From Nymphaea colorata (taxonomy: Eukaryota > Streptophyta > Magnoliopsida > Nymphaeales > Nymphaeaceae), in NCBI RefSeq assembly GCF_008831285.2, contig NC_045147.1, forward strand, positions 10,597,427 through 10,661,426: a DNA stretch of 64,000 nucleotides, in the 5' to 3' direction. Below the pieces are notes generated by a model. It had not been told where the DNA came from. It did no database searches and saw only the letters and a list, made by a program, of their open reading frames with translations. Both the position numbers and the translations under genes were made by a program. Below, piece after piece: positions 23,512-35,558 of this stretch. Positions within the stretch are counted from its first letter, which is position 1. The number at the start of each line of letters is the position of its first letter.

Positions 23512-23745
23512 TAGTGGTGTAGCCGCATTGTAACTGGTGTGGGCAGTTGCCTACATTAGTCTTTTAAAAGTTCTTTATTTTTAAATAGAAATCTTAAATA
23601 TTTATTTTGATATCAAATCTGCCCACACCAATCACTTAAAAGTTCTTTATTTTTAAATGAAAATCTTAAATATTTATTATTATACCAGATTTGAGTAGTT
23701 TTAAACAAGTGTCGCTCCAACAAATTTTTCTGGCTCCGCTACTTG
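23512..23745. mobile_element. Short DNA transposon (AGTGGCGGAGCC-type ends) with internal tandem repeat
   Basis: The left end TAGTGGTGTAGCC and the complemented right end CAAGTAGCGGAGCCAG are inverted repeats of a type common in plants. The direct repeat AGTGAAC flanks it (23505-23511 and 23746-23752). Inside, a block with aaaagttctttatttttaaat occurs twice in tandem. The superfamily is uncertain. Confidence 0.65.
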
Positions 23746-24760
23746 AGTGAACATACATGCATGGTCATTTTATTGACTCGCCCTATTCGTCGTCTACTCT
23801 ACCTGCCAAGACTTCTTCCACCTATCTCTCAATCTATTGGTAAGTTGACCCTTATTTCTAAGGTCATCGTCCGAGTTAAATTGACAACTTTCGCTTTCGT
23901 GGGGAAAAGTTATAGAAGTTGACTGTGAATTGATTTATTGGACGTAAGATAGAATCTTATGTTATGAAGTACTTTATAAAGTTTTAATGCTGCTTATTTT
24001 CATATTATTACAATCTAAAAGATACATTAAAAGTACCTATATTGGCGGCAGGACCAACCATCTTAATTTATATACGCGAGCTCATTTCGCACATATATTG
24101 TAACAATTTCCAGCATTATGATATTGTTCAGCTATTGTTTCATTAAATAAATTAGCTACATGAATATAAATTTTGTATTTGAAAAAAAAAGTTACAGGCA
24201 AAAATACAATTCAGAATATATCTTGTGAGTGGGAAAAAACCTCAAAAGGTTAATTTCATACTCTATCCGACATGCTTTATTGGAAAACTTGTAAAAGTTG
24301 AATATGATGTTCAAGTTTTGATCACATTCACGTTTGTTATAAATATCTTAAAATATAAAATGCTGCCAAAAGTTAGAGAGAAGAGAAGAAGAGCCGATTT
24401 ATGTACTTTAGAAAGGAATTGAATGGACTGGTCCAATATCATTCATAAAGAACATTGTGTTTTAAGAGTGTTATTGAAACATATAAACCATTTTTTAAAA
24501 AATAATAAAAAACTATTTTTAATAAAGCCACATCTAACTCTTACTGTGTTTTCTTGCCTTGAATTTAGTTTATTTGCAACACTAGTGCGTCGCATCGAGT
24601 TATCTGTTATGGGGCTTTCAAAGGGGTTGGTGCAATTGCTAGAGCGGAGACTGGTGAGCAGCCAGCTTTTGTTTTAATTCTCCAAGGTGTCAACATTTTA
24701 CATTGTCAAGGGAGCCACCTAATGTGCAAGCTGAAGTATGGAGTGAGATGATACCCCGAG

Positions 24761-25277
24761 TAGGGGTGAACACGAGCCGAGTTGAGCCCGAGTTCAGTCA
24801 GCTCAAGTTCGGCTTGACTAATGAAACCTCGAGTTCGACTCTTCTTGAGCTCGAGAATAGCTCGACGGAAGCAGCTCGAGCTCGAATCTATGGTTACGTG
24901 TTGAGGTCAAGCTCGATTCGATTAAGGCTCGACAAACTCGTTTAAATAGAATTGATATTCATCATTACGTGTTGAGCTCGAGCTCGACTTAATTAAGGCT
25001 TGACAAACTCGTTCGAATATAATTGATATTCATTGTTACGTGTTGAGTTTAAGCTCGACTCGATTAAGGCTTGACAAACTCATAAACTCGTCTGAATATA
25101 TCGACTTGATTAAGGCTCGACAAACTCGATTAAGGCTCGAGTTCGACTCGGCAGTTACGTGTTGAGCTTGAACTCAACTCGATTATTTGAATGAATCGAC
25201 TCATGAACTCGACTCAACTCGTTAAACAAATGACTCGTATCGAACTCATTCAGGAGTCGACTCGTTGTTCATCCCTA
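24761..25277. mobile_element. Non-autonomous hAT-like element with CTCGAGCTCGACTCGA arrays, 517 bp
   Basis: Termini TAGGGGTGAACACGAGC and, on the complement, TAGGGATGAACAACGAG are inverted repeats. The flanks ACCCCGAG (24753-24760) and ACCCCAAG (25278-25285) are an 8-bp duplication with one mismatch. The body is a degenerate array of ctcgagctcgactcg and ggctcgacaaactcg motifs, which may be transposase-binding subterminal repeats. Confidence 0.85.
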
Positions 25278-26229
25278 ACCCCAAGGCACCGAAAGCAAGC
25301 TTTATACCCTAAATATATAAAATGTTGGATGAAGGCTTCGGCCTTTTGCTAGCTGCTCACTCGAAAATTATGTGTTATGGAATGCTCCTTTTAGACCACC
25401 ACATAATACACAAGTTTCGTCCATCATGCCCTATTTTAGCAGAGTAGGTTAAAAGGAAAGCCTCTATACATGTAAGGGCAAAAAATTAAACCCAAAGAAA
25501 GTCTAGTATAGAAATATAAAAATGTCTATATAGTAAAATGTCGGAACATGTCTTTCCATGGTAGCGACATAACATAAAAAAACACTTTACTATTGTGGGT
25601 TGCAGGGAAAAATACTAAAGCCACTTTTATGTCATTGACATGCACTCCAGCTGAGCCTAATAGTTAATTGAAAAAAAAAAAAAGGTTGAGGACAAGTGAA
25701 TACACTCTTTCATGTTCAAGACAAGTTAAGGCATTTCGATGCAAATTATGACATTTTACCGTCACAAGTGGAATATCTTAACAAATAACTTTTTTTTTGC
25801 TCTAGTTTTCTCCCAAAAATATAAACTACTCCACTATTTTAATTCAGACTTTTCGAAAACTAAATTTTTCAAGCAGTTGTGAATTTTTTTAAAGTAGAAA
25901 GCTGTTTAAAATATAAAAAATGTTTTATTTATTCCATGAATATTCATCAAAATAAGTTTTTCCACATTTGAGATAGCAAAGAAGAAAAAATGCGGGCATA
26001 AATGTATCCATTTATTATGCCAACAAAAGGCAAACATGTTTTTGTATTTTCCAAACAAAAAAATACATAAAATACAATATTTATCTCGCTACTGCTCTTC
26101 ATAAAGTGAAAATGAAAGCTAATTGAAGTCAAGACTTTTAAGTCGTAGTTTTAGTAGTGTAACTTTTGACATCCCGCTTGCTGCCAAGGCTAACAAGCGC
26201 GGGCTTATCTTTCTTATCAAACGAATAAG

Positions 26230-26450
26230 TAATAACTAAGCCTTCCAGGGTTCGAAAAAGCCGACCCAGTCGGTCCGACGAGCTCGATTTGGCTTGGTAA
26301 GTTAATTAATATTATTTTTATTTATTAATAATACATATTTTATTATTAAAAAACATTTTTATATTTAAATTTTTTTATTTTATATTTTTTTTAGAGCCCA
26401 ACCTCAAGTTTCGAGTCAGGTCGAGCCGAATCCGGATTCAGAATTACGTC
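26230..26450. repeat. Dispersed GC/AT/GC repeat, second member
   Basis: A GC-rich start (gccgacccagtcggtccgac), an AT-rich centre with tattattaaaaaacat and a GC-rich end (gtcgagccgaatccgg) match the plan of the repeat at 19655. Confidence 0.45.
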
Positions 26451-28744
26451 AATAATGAAAATTTTAAACCAGAAAAACGAAAAACACCTTTTTCCATCGC
26501 GCGCACCGCATAAGGATATCTCGAAAGCTTACTCTTTTTCCAAAAGAGGCTCTTGAGGGGCAAAGTTTCTTGAAAAGGTGCTTGGCTTTGGAAAGATATT
26601 TCCAAGAACTGCAATCTCCACGTAGACTTCCATGCACTCTTAGTTGTTCTTGTCGCCAGGGACCCACGGAAATGTCACCTTTATTTTTTTATTTACTTGG
26701 AAAGTTAAAAAAAAAACAGCTTGGATAACGTAATTTTTATTATATATATATGTGTGTACGATATTCTGAAACTTTTAATTATTTTTAGGTAAAAATTTAA
26801 CTAATATCAACTTTATATTTTTTTAATTATATATTATAAATATTGAAACAAGTATAGGCAACATTTGGCCACAAGGGCTTGATGCGGCCCCTTTCATTTA
26901 TGGTTGACTCAATAAATGCCGTATGGACTTCCGCCTCTTCCAGATATATCTTTCTTCTCAATAATTGTGGTATGAACTTGTTTAGAGTTCCATCCCAAAA
27001 ATTTGGACAAAAAAATCTGAATTTATCTTAAAAAATTAAAGCAAACATATGAGGAACATTATTTTAACCATGGCTGTGACGAACTTCAAAGTTTTACATG
27101 ACAGGCCCATACAATTTATTTATTCGCATATCGGTGGTTTAAATTTTAGTTACTATTTGCCAAAGCAGCTAAATATTATGGTTTCTAATAAGGGACCATG
27201 AGCTATGGAACCAAAATACCTATATTGATGAAATGGAAGACTCTCCTCTCAAAATGGAAAAATGAAAATAAAAAAGAAGTTCTTCATATACAATTATAAA
27301 AATGTTTTTTGTTTAAAAAAAAGTGGAATCAAAGTGACGTAGTTATAGTTCTTATTGGACAAGGTTGACCGCCATATTAAACTAACTAGGTGCTCTTTCG
27401 TTTAGGTTCACATAACATGCTTAACGATTTTTTACCTTTAAATATGTGAAACGTGATAATAATCACTTCATGATTCAAACACGAGTTCCTATAAAAGGTG
27501 AACCACTTTAGTGTTGAGGTGGAGGTTTGGATATGCAACATTCTTTTTCGTTTTTCTTTTTTGTAAATTGGTAACAAAAAAAAAAAATCGTTGCTCCCAA
27601 TAAACTTAAGACATATTCACATTTTTGTAAATTATTAATATATTAAATTATATAATTGTTTTTTAAAAGTTAATAAAATGAGAGGTCCATAAGAGAAGTC
27701 CGGTGCATATGAGTGAGGGCGCTGAATCGGTAGAACACCGTAACAAACAACCTACTCGCATTGACTGATATCCTCATCTGCTTTCTCAATATTACCCAAA
27801 AGAGACCCATTCTAACTGAATATCCTTTATTGGGTTCGCGGTTTTGTAATTGAAGGCTTCGTGGTTTTGTAGTGGAAGGCAGGCACCCACTTGCTCATAT
27901 AAAGCTGAAGAGTTGCAGAGGAATCCGCGTTCCCTGCGAAGGAACGACAAAGAATCCAACCCGGCAGCGGACAATAATTTCAAGGGAGGGGGCATTTTTT
28001 TGTCATTCTATTGAAATTCAGGTGCTTTTCTGTGATTATTTTTTTTTCTTTCAGTATCATTTGAGCCGGTGGGCTCACTGGGCGCAGGGTCGGAAGCGAG
28101 CCCACGTGAGAGGGCTCCTCATTCCCGGCGTCGGTTGTCCGTACGACGGAGATTTTTAAATGCGAAAAGCTCCGCCTGCATTCTCATGGAATTACAAGTT
28201 GATATTTTGGAAAGATAAATCAAGTACTTTGTGTTCCTTTAATACCAAACATTTGGTCAAGCATTGACCGCTCATATCTCTTTCCTGCCACCTAATATTA
28301 TATTCCTTCTTCCTTCCTGCCCTCGCCTGAAAATTCATTAATCATAACCATGTGGGACTGCTCGGTCAATCCGAGCCGTTGATTTCACGGCGGGATCGAG
28401 TCCAACGATAAAAGAACTGCCCGTTTCATTTCCAAAGATTGACACAAATTTATAAAATCTTGAAACAGCATTTTATAAAATGCTATATTTTATGAGTCTG
28501 CCATACTATTTGGCGGATATTTATTTAATAGTTTGTTGCTATTTTCATTGCTAAAACTTTTTTTGTTTTTTTGTTTTTTTTTAACTGAATTGTGAGGCTA
28601 TCGATTCAATGAATTGGTCTTAAGATGCCAAATATGTTTTTAATTAGAAAATCATTTAAAAAGTCAATACCATCTAAAATTAATTTTAGAAACACTTGAT
28701 TACATGAATAATTTTGATGGTTTTTTATGACACTGCTTAAAATG

Positions 28745-29070
28745 GGTATCGAACTGGGCCGTCGGTAGGTACCTGGTGCTCAACCCGATTCGGGCTCGAA
28801 AAAAAGAGCACCAGACCGGTTCGATAATTTATCGGATGAATTTGATAAGCTTGAGTGAATTCTATTTTATTGATATATATGTACATATATAATAAAATAT
28901 TTTGTTATGATTAAATATGTTTATATATATATATATATATTTATTTATTTAAATGTAATCGAGGCCAGGCTCATGCTATGTTTTAATGATTGGTTCGAGT
29001 GGCGAGCCTTGGTTTGGTTTTGAGTGTGGAGCCAGTTCGAGCCCAGCGTCAAACCAAACCGTGCTACTTA
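28745..29070. repeat. Dispersed GC/AT/GC repeat, third member
   Basis: It starts with GGGCCGTCGGTAGGTACCTGG, nearly identical to the start of the repeat at 19655. The centre is AT-rich and includes a TA tract (28921-28939). The right side carries ggttcgagtggcgagcc and gccagttcgagccc motifs. Confidence 0.55.
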
Positions 29071-30449
29071 AAACTATTTTTCTCTACAGGCAGAAGTAAT
29101 CCACTTGTCGCTGCGGGTCGTGTTTGGCGAACACAGGTGTTGAAATCCTAGCAAACACGATACGAGCTCCCTTGCATGCCACGAATGGTTACCACATGCA
29201 AGGGTGCCCTGGCCACGTGTTTGCCAAATTCCCGGCACCCCTATACACGGTGGACTCCACCAAAGCAACAAAATAAGAGGAAAAAAAAAACTCGGATGGT
29301 TTGGAGTCGGAAAATTTTTTTCTCCTCCTTGCATCTGAACAAATATCAAAGGGAGCCAAGTTTCCCTCAGATTTAACTGTCTCACTTCTTGGTAACTTGT
29401 TAGTCTTTCTGGAATGAAACTTATCTCAACTGTGGAAACGTCGATAAAAAAAGAAGTTTATTTTCAAAATAATTCATTATTTTATTTTATAAATTTCAAA
29501 TCCATTTATTTAAATAAAGGCCATTTTACAACAATAAAAGTTAAAACGACTTTCAGGGTCACCAAAGGCCACGTTAAATGCAAAATAGAATACGGATAAG
29601 AACAAATTTATCACGATATTTTCCACTTTTGATACGCAGAGACTCGTGACCTTGGGGCAGCCACCAAAACGCAAGCGGGCACGTGCAAATCAAAAAAATA
29701 AAGATCGAGAAAAGGGAAAAGATAAGGGCGTGGGTGGGACCGCCGGTCTGACGTGGCAATTCAGCCAATCAGAGAAGAGAGTGGGCCCCACAATGTGAAA
29801 AGAAGGCAGACGGAGTCCTGGGCTTGACTTTCTTTGGCCTTGGCTCCCATTCGGGGACGTTGTTATTTGGGGCCATTTCATTTCCACATGGACGCGCCCC
29901 TAAAGCGAAACCCGAGGCAAAAAACAAAATTTACAGAAACACACCTAGTTTTCTGAAAATAAAAGAAAGCTCGCTGAAGATTTAAATATTTTCTCTTGCC
30001 TGTTTCATTTATCGGCTCAGTTTTGTGTTGTTGAGAGGCTAAGTAAAATTTTCTGAGCCTCTTCTTGAGATTATAGGTCACCAAAGGGGAGGTTCTTAAA
30101 AAAGTCTTATGTCAGTAGAGAAGTTAACAGCCTAGCAATCAGAAACGGAGTCAAGGAGTGTTTGCATGGGCCCTGATTCCACCACAATTTTTAAAAAAAT
30201 TTATATGTAAATTTTAAAAATTTTTACTTGTTTTATATTAAAATTTTAAAAAATAATATTTTATTTCTTATTAAAATTTAAAAGCTTTAATTTGAATCGT
30301 TTCATAAAAAAATTGTAGTTTTGTTTCTACAACCAACTATCAGTCTACCATATGCCACTTGGCGTACTTACAACATGACACACAAGTTGCCTTCTCGTGT
30401 TATGGGGATAAAAGAAAATTTCGTAAATAGTAAGCTCTTTCTGTTATTT

Positions 30450-30952
30450 TCGCAAAAAGTTAAGCATCAAATTGTAAAACTTTCAATAAAAATAAGAAAA
30501 CACGGGAAAAGAATATTTCCCTCTCTATCTATTTCAGTATTTCTCTCTTCCTCATTTTGCCTTTCCTCTTTCTGCCCTCAATCAAGAAATCAAGAAGAGT
30601 CTCTTCCTTTCGTCACAATCTCTCTCTCTCTCTCTCTCTCTTTTGTTCTCCCTCTCTCTCGCTCGCTTCTGTTGGCATCGGAACGAGGGAGAAAGATAGG
30701 GGAATCACCATATAGCCTTCTAGGGTTTTCGGGAACTAGCGGGATTTCCATTTCTTTGATTTTGTTTGTTTTATATGTTTTTTCCTTTTTCCGGGCATCA
30801 CGTACGTTTGATCCGTTCGGGCCCGGTTAGGGATTCCCGGCCAACTGGTTCTTGTCTTGGGGAGGCGCGTCGATTAATCTGGCGGGTTTTCTGCACCATT
30901 CCGGCGACCTCGTGGATGACCGAGGGCCTTCTTGGGAAGGTTTCGCTTGTGG
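30450..30952 (+). promoter_or_regulatory. Probable CAMTA promoter/5' leader with CT-rich tract
   Basis: CT-rich sequence, including a (TC)n run near 30619-30641, followed by a more GC-rich leader precedes the CAMTA start codon. Pyrimidine-rich patches of this sort are common around plant transcription starts. No clear TATA box could be fixed. Confidence 0.45.
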
Positions 30953-31231
30953 ATGGCTGATAGTAGAAGATGTGCTGTGAATTCTCAGCTGGGTACGTCT
31001 CGATTTCGACCTTTTTTCTCTTCTGATAGGTTTTGTTCTTGCTTTATTTTCCAGCCCGTTGACACTGCCACGTCTGTCGTTCTTTGGGAGGTGAAAATGA
31101 CGCTTTCCTGTACATATTCTGTTTTACCTACTCTTTATAGGTATAGAAATTGCGCTTATCTTTCTGTGTCGGAATGGGGTTTTTACTTGGGAAATGGACA
31201 ACTGATCAAAGCAGCAAAATGACACCGAAAT

Positions 31232-31269
<38 letters not shown>

Positions 31270-34200
31270 GTAAACTTAAAGGGACTGCGAGTATTCTCCA
31301 TATTAGGCCTTGAATTTGGTAGCTCGAAATTGAAAATAACGTATGGTTTTTGTTTGTGGCTTTTCGCCATCTGAAAAATTCGGAGAATGGGGAGAGATTG
31401 CATCAAGGAACTCGAACGTCAGGCCTCAATCGGTAGAAATGCTATTTGAAAACTTGAGTAGCACTTGTTCTTTTGGCGGGAGATTTCATATGATGTTGAA
31501 TAGTTACGAGAGCGAAGTTTCTATGGACATGAAGTGATATATGTGCTGGGCCTAATTATGCATGATATACGACTCTCCTTGCTAGGATACAATGTGGTGC
31601 AGTGCATCTAAGAGTTGGTTTCTGCACATCTTTTCAGAATATGGCTGATAAGTGATAGGCTGCTCTTTAGATGCATTTTGTGTTATTGGAAACTATTTTG
31701 ATGCTTCATCGGAGGAAACATTACTCCTGCGAGGACAGGATTCATACGGTGATGTTTCCAAACTAGCGACTGTCTTCCCAACCCATTCCTAAAACCGAAG
31801 ACCACAAGTGTTAACATGTTCATAGTGCAACTCTCTTCCCACTCCATTCCTAACAACCAAGGACCCACAAATGTTGACATATTCAAGTGTCATATTCACC
31901 ATTGGCTGCATTCACATGTTCGTTACCTATGTGTTTTTTGGAACATCATACTTGAGCATTCATCTCCAAGTAGAACCCTGACACGGTTCCAAATCCAATC
32001 GATAATGTATATGAACCTAGACATGGCAGGTGGTTAACAGTTCCCTTGCAAGATTGAAGAGTAGTTGCTCCAAATTCTTGGAAATAACTTGACTTATGTT
32101 GACTATGTACTTCGTCGTCAACATATGGAATCCTAGCTCAACTAGTAGCCAGCACCAGTATCTCCTCACTTTTCCATACATCCTGTGTGTCTTCAGGTGC
32201 TCAAAAATGGAGTGATTATGGCACCTGTTCCCAACCAGAATAATTACAAGGACCACAGCCTTTGGATTCAAAACATATTCAGGGTATCATGGAGTCAGCA
32301 GCCACTTAATGGATATTATGCTATAGGATGGTAAGATGTTGATGCATGTCCTTGTGTCTTTAGCACTGTGCTACCAAGATTTCAAAGATTGATCATTCAT
32401 TTTAATATGCATCTGAAGTGTTAAAATTGCTGCAAAGACCTTCTACAATCACCAGGCAGGGTGTTTTATCAGAAAACGACGATTTTAATTCGTGCAAAGC
32501 TGACCTACTAGTTTTGCTCAACCACATAGGCACATACTCCAAAAGAGCCACAAACTTGATCTAGCCAATCATGCTCAAGTTATATCTTATATGTCCAATG
32601 TCCATCATGCCTTGTTTGAAACTCCTATAGTACGCAGACAGACTATTTAAGTATCTGGCTGGATTGCGGACACAATTGTTGGGTTGTTCCTTCATTGATA
32701 TTTTTAACATCCTTTCTGAGTTCAGGTCCAAAGTGCAAAAATTTCCAATTGCCCAATACCTGACTAGCTGGATCATGGATGTTGTATGGGCTGCCATTTG
32801 CACCCAAATCCAGTTCAGTTACATTCGTAGGTCCAGCATTCCATTCCTTTTGCTTCCTTCGGTTTATGGTTCTTGGGAGGTACATTCCTGAGAAATTAGC
32901 TTCTGGTGTTGAGGCATTCTATTAACTATGTTCATGAAACAATGCATCATCGTTTTCTTTAGGTATATGCCTCGATAGTTTGAACAAGTTGACTGTGAAA
33001 TGGTGCAAATGCAATAATGAAAGGGGATTTGAAGCCACTGGCCAGTAAAACCTAGTGGAAGAATTTAACAAAGAAGTAGGTGTTCGCCTGTTTGGGCAGG
33101 GACTGCATTTCTGGTTGATTTTGAAAATGATTTTTCCCTTAAACAAACATTGTTTTTAAAATTTGCCTGTTGAAGGTCAAAACCAAGGAAAATTGGGTAT
33201 GGGTGATCAGCTCAATGGAATCTGATGATATATTTACTGAAATTAACTTAAATAAAAAAATAAGCTGGAATATGCTTTGATACAAGTTGGACAATTTCAT
33301 CAGGCACTTCTTGTGCTGCTTGGATACCTTGAGATAAATGATCTAGTCTAAATTTTCAGTAATAGGTTTATGCATGAAGAAAAGGTTGTGCAGCAGAAGG
33401 ATTATCCATTCAGCCTCTTCTTACGTGTCTACACCATTGCAATGTTAATGTTGAAAAAACGAAAAGTGAGAAACAGGAAAAAACACTTTTTTTTTTAAGA
33501 AAAGATAAAAAATAAAAACCAATTTAGTGCATTTATTATGCATTTTATTTCACATTTTTTTTGATTTTGTCAATTAATATCAACATGAAGTAAACTTTAA
33601 ACTTAACCTAAATTATTTATCATCATTAAAACATTATTTTAATCATCTTATCTACTCATTTTTTTTATCTTTTTATAGTTTCTAACTTATTTTATTTTTA
33701 CATAATTTTTATGAATCTTTTTCTTTTTTGAAAAATTGCCGAGGTTTGCTCGAGAAAAACAATTTTGTCAAAAAAAACATGAGAAAAACCTCATCTTTGA
33801 AAACCTGAGAGTGATATTTCTGACAATGGTCTACAGTATGTTATCCGTATCGTACGATACGGACGCGTATCGTACGATACGTATCGTATAGGTCAAGAAA
33901 ACCTATACGATACGTGTTTGAAACACGATACGGGTCCGTATCGTATGCGTATCGTCCGTATCGTACGATACGGGGGCCGTATCGTACGATACGGGCGATA
34001 CACCCCCGTATCGTACGATACGGGCGATACACCCCCGTATCGTACGATACGGGAGAAAACACATATTTCTTTATTTTTTAAAAGTTTAAACACTCCTCCC
34101 CCTCTCTCTTCTTGTATTTAAAGACTCCAATAGACGTAGGAGGGAGAGATTTTGCCCATTTTCATCAAAAATAACCAAGGATTCATCAATTTGGAAGATA

Positions 34201-35526
34201 TTATCGTTGAATCAGGAAAGATGATAACTATATGTTTTGAACTTATAAAATTGTGATGTAATCTAAGTCCTAAAACTCCAAGTCCTAAGACTCTAAGTCC
34301 TAAGATTCTATAAAATTTTCAAGTTTAAAATTGTGATGGATGCTTATATGTTATTCTTGAAAATTTGATTTCTTATTTTGGAATGTGTCGTTAATACACA
34401 TGAATGTTCCTTATGTATGATAATCTTTTTAATATTTGAATACATTTTTCTTAATTTCTGATTTTTTGTTCATTTTTTTCAGTTTTTTAATGATTTTTCT
34501 CTATTTTTTATGATTTTTAAATATTTTTTAAAATTAAAAAATTAATTTTACGATACGCTACGCTACGTTTGCGATACGTTACGATACGGCGTATAGGTCG
34601 GCCCGACCGATACGCGATACGCTACGCCTTTTATAACATTGGGACTCTACACAGTACACACATACCCTGATGGAGACATATATCAAACCCAGCCCCAGAA
34701 TGTGAGTTTGTTCGATCTGAAATGAACAGATTATTGTTGATAGCAGAAACTTGCGGTTTTCTCGGTGAGAATCAGAATTTTCAACCCTGAAATTTTCCTT
34801 TTCTTTGAAATTTTTGGTATGAAATGCATCACAAATAAAAGCCCACACATATAGGCACATACACACAGACTGGGACATGCTTACAGATAATATCATTTTG
34901 ATTTTTTTTTCCATCTTGAGTCACTATCAAAAGAGGCTGCTGCATCAAATAACTTTGTTCAAAGTTTCAAACAGACATTGGGCAGATATTATTGGAGGCT
35001 CAAAACCGTTGGCTTCGTCCAACTGAAGTATGTGAGATACTACGCAACTACCAGAAGTTCTGTCTAACCCCAGACCCTCCCTACAAGCCTCCAGGTGTGT
35101 TATTAAACTGTTGATTTGCATTTATGAATTTTGTAGCATAGATGCACATTTGTATTATTGAAATTATGTCCAAATTTATGGATTGCATGATTGGAGGTAA
35201 TTACATTCCTTTTGCTTCTAAATTACATGTACTCAACATTTCAGTTGCTCCACTTGAGTCAACATGATTTTGGTGAAGTGGGATGAAATAAAATGAAGCT
35301 GGAATTGATGTTTATTGGCTAAGTAATATTACCTTTTATATTATATGATCATGATTCTTCTTATTTAATCAGTGGCAGAGCCACGTGCCCTCCTGGCTTG
35401 TCAAAACTTCCTCTATAATACAAATGTTTGCATGTGAGTGCGTCCCTCAACAAGAAATGTATATAGTTGTATTTCTCCCTCCCTCCCCCTCTTTGTGGTT
35501 CTGCCCTTATTTTTAATGCTTTACCT

Positions 35527-35558
<32 letters not shown>

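Larger units (their letters stand above)
21785..24345. repeat. Segmental duplication, copy B
   Basis: This is the partner of copy A in direct orientation. It was later interrupted by a Tourist-like MITE (23238-23478) and another short element (23512-23745) that copy A lacks. No gene is recognisable in either copy. Confidence 0.75.
16547..30952. other. Gene-poor intergenic region between ACLA and CAMTA
   Basis: No convincing gene is present in 14.4 kb. The contents are the ACLA 3' UTR and terminator (about 16547-16760), small transposons and their relics, a diverged segmental duplication, GC-rich/AT-rich dispersed repeats and, at the right end, the CAMTA promoter and 5' leader. Open frames here are short and show no recognisable family. 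Confidence 0.7.

Noticed and set aside
26464-26667. 67-codon minus-strand frame
   Set aside because: No family resemblance, and it is surrounded by AT-rich repeats.
30321-30830. 169-codon plus-strand open frame before CAMTA
   Set aside because: It is CT-rich low-complexity sequence over the CAMTA promoter and leader, with no family resemblance; an untranslated region is the better explanation.
32561-32891. Overlapping open frames on both strands in CAMTA intron 1
   Set aside because: Neither strand gives a recognisable domain and there are no splice sites that would join them to CAMTA in phase.
33840-34060. Regular palindromic repeats that look like a CRISPR array
   Set aside because: There are no unique spacers of constant length, the locus is a plant nuclear intron, and the repeats sit at the ends of a hAT-type transposon.
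33826-34649. 8-bp target duplication for the hAT element in intron 1
   Set aside because: Flanks ATGGTCTA and GGACTCTA match at only four positions, so I do not claim a duplication there.
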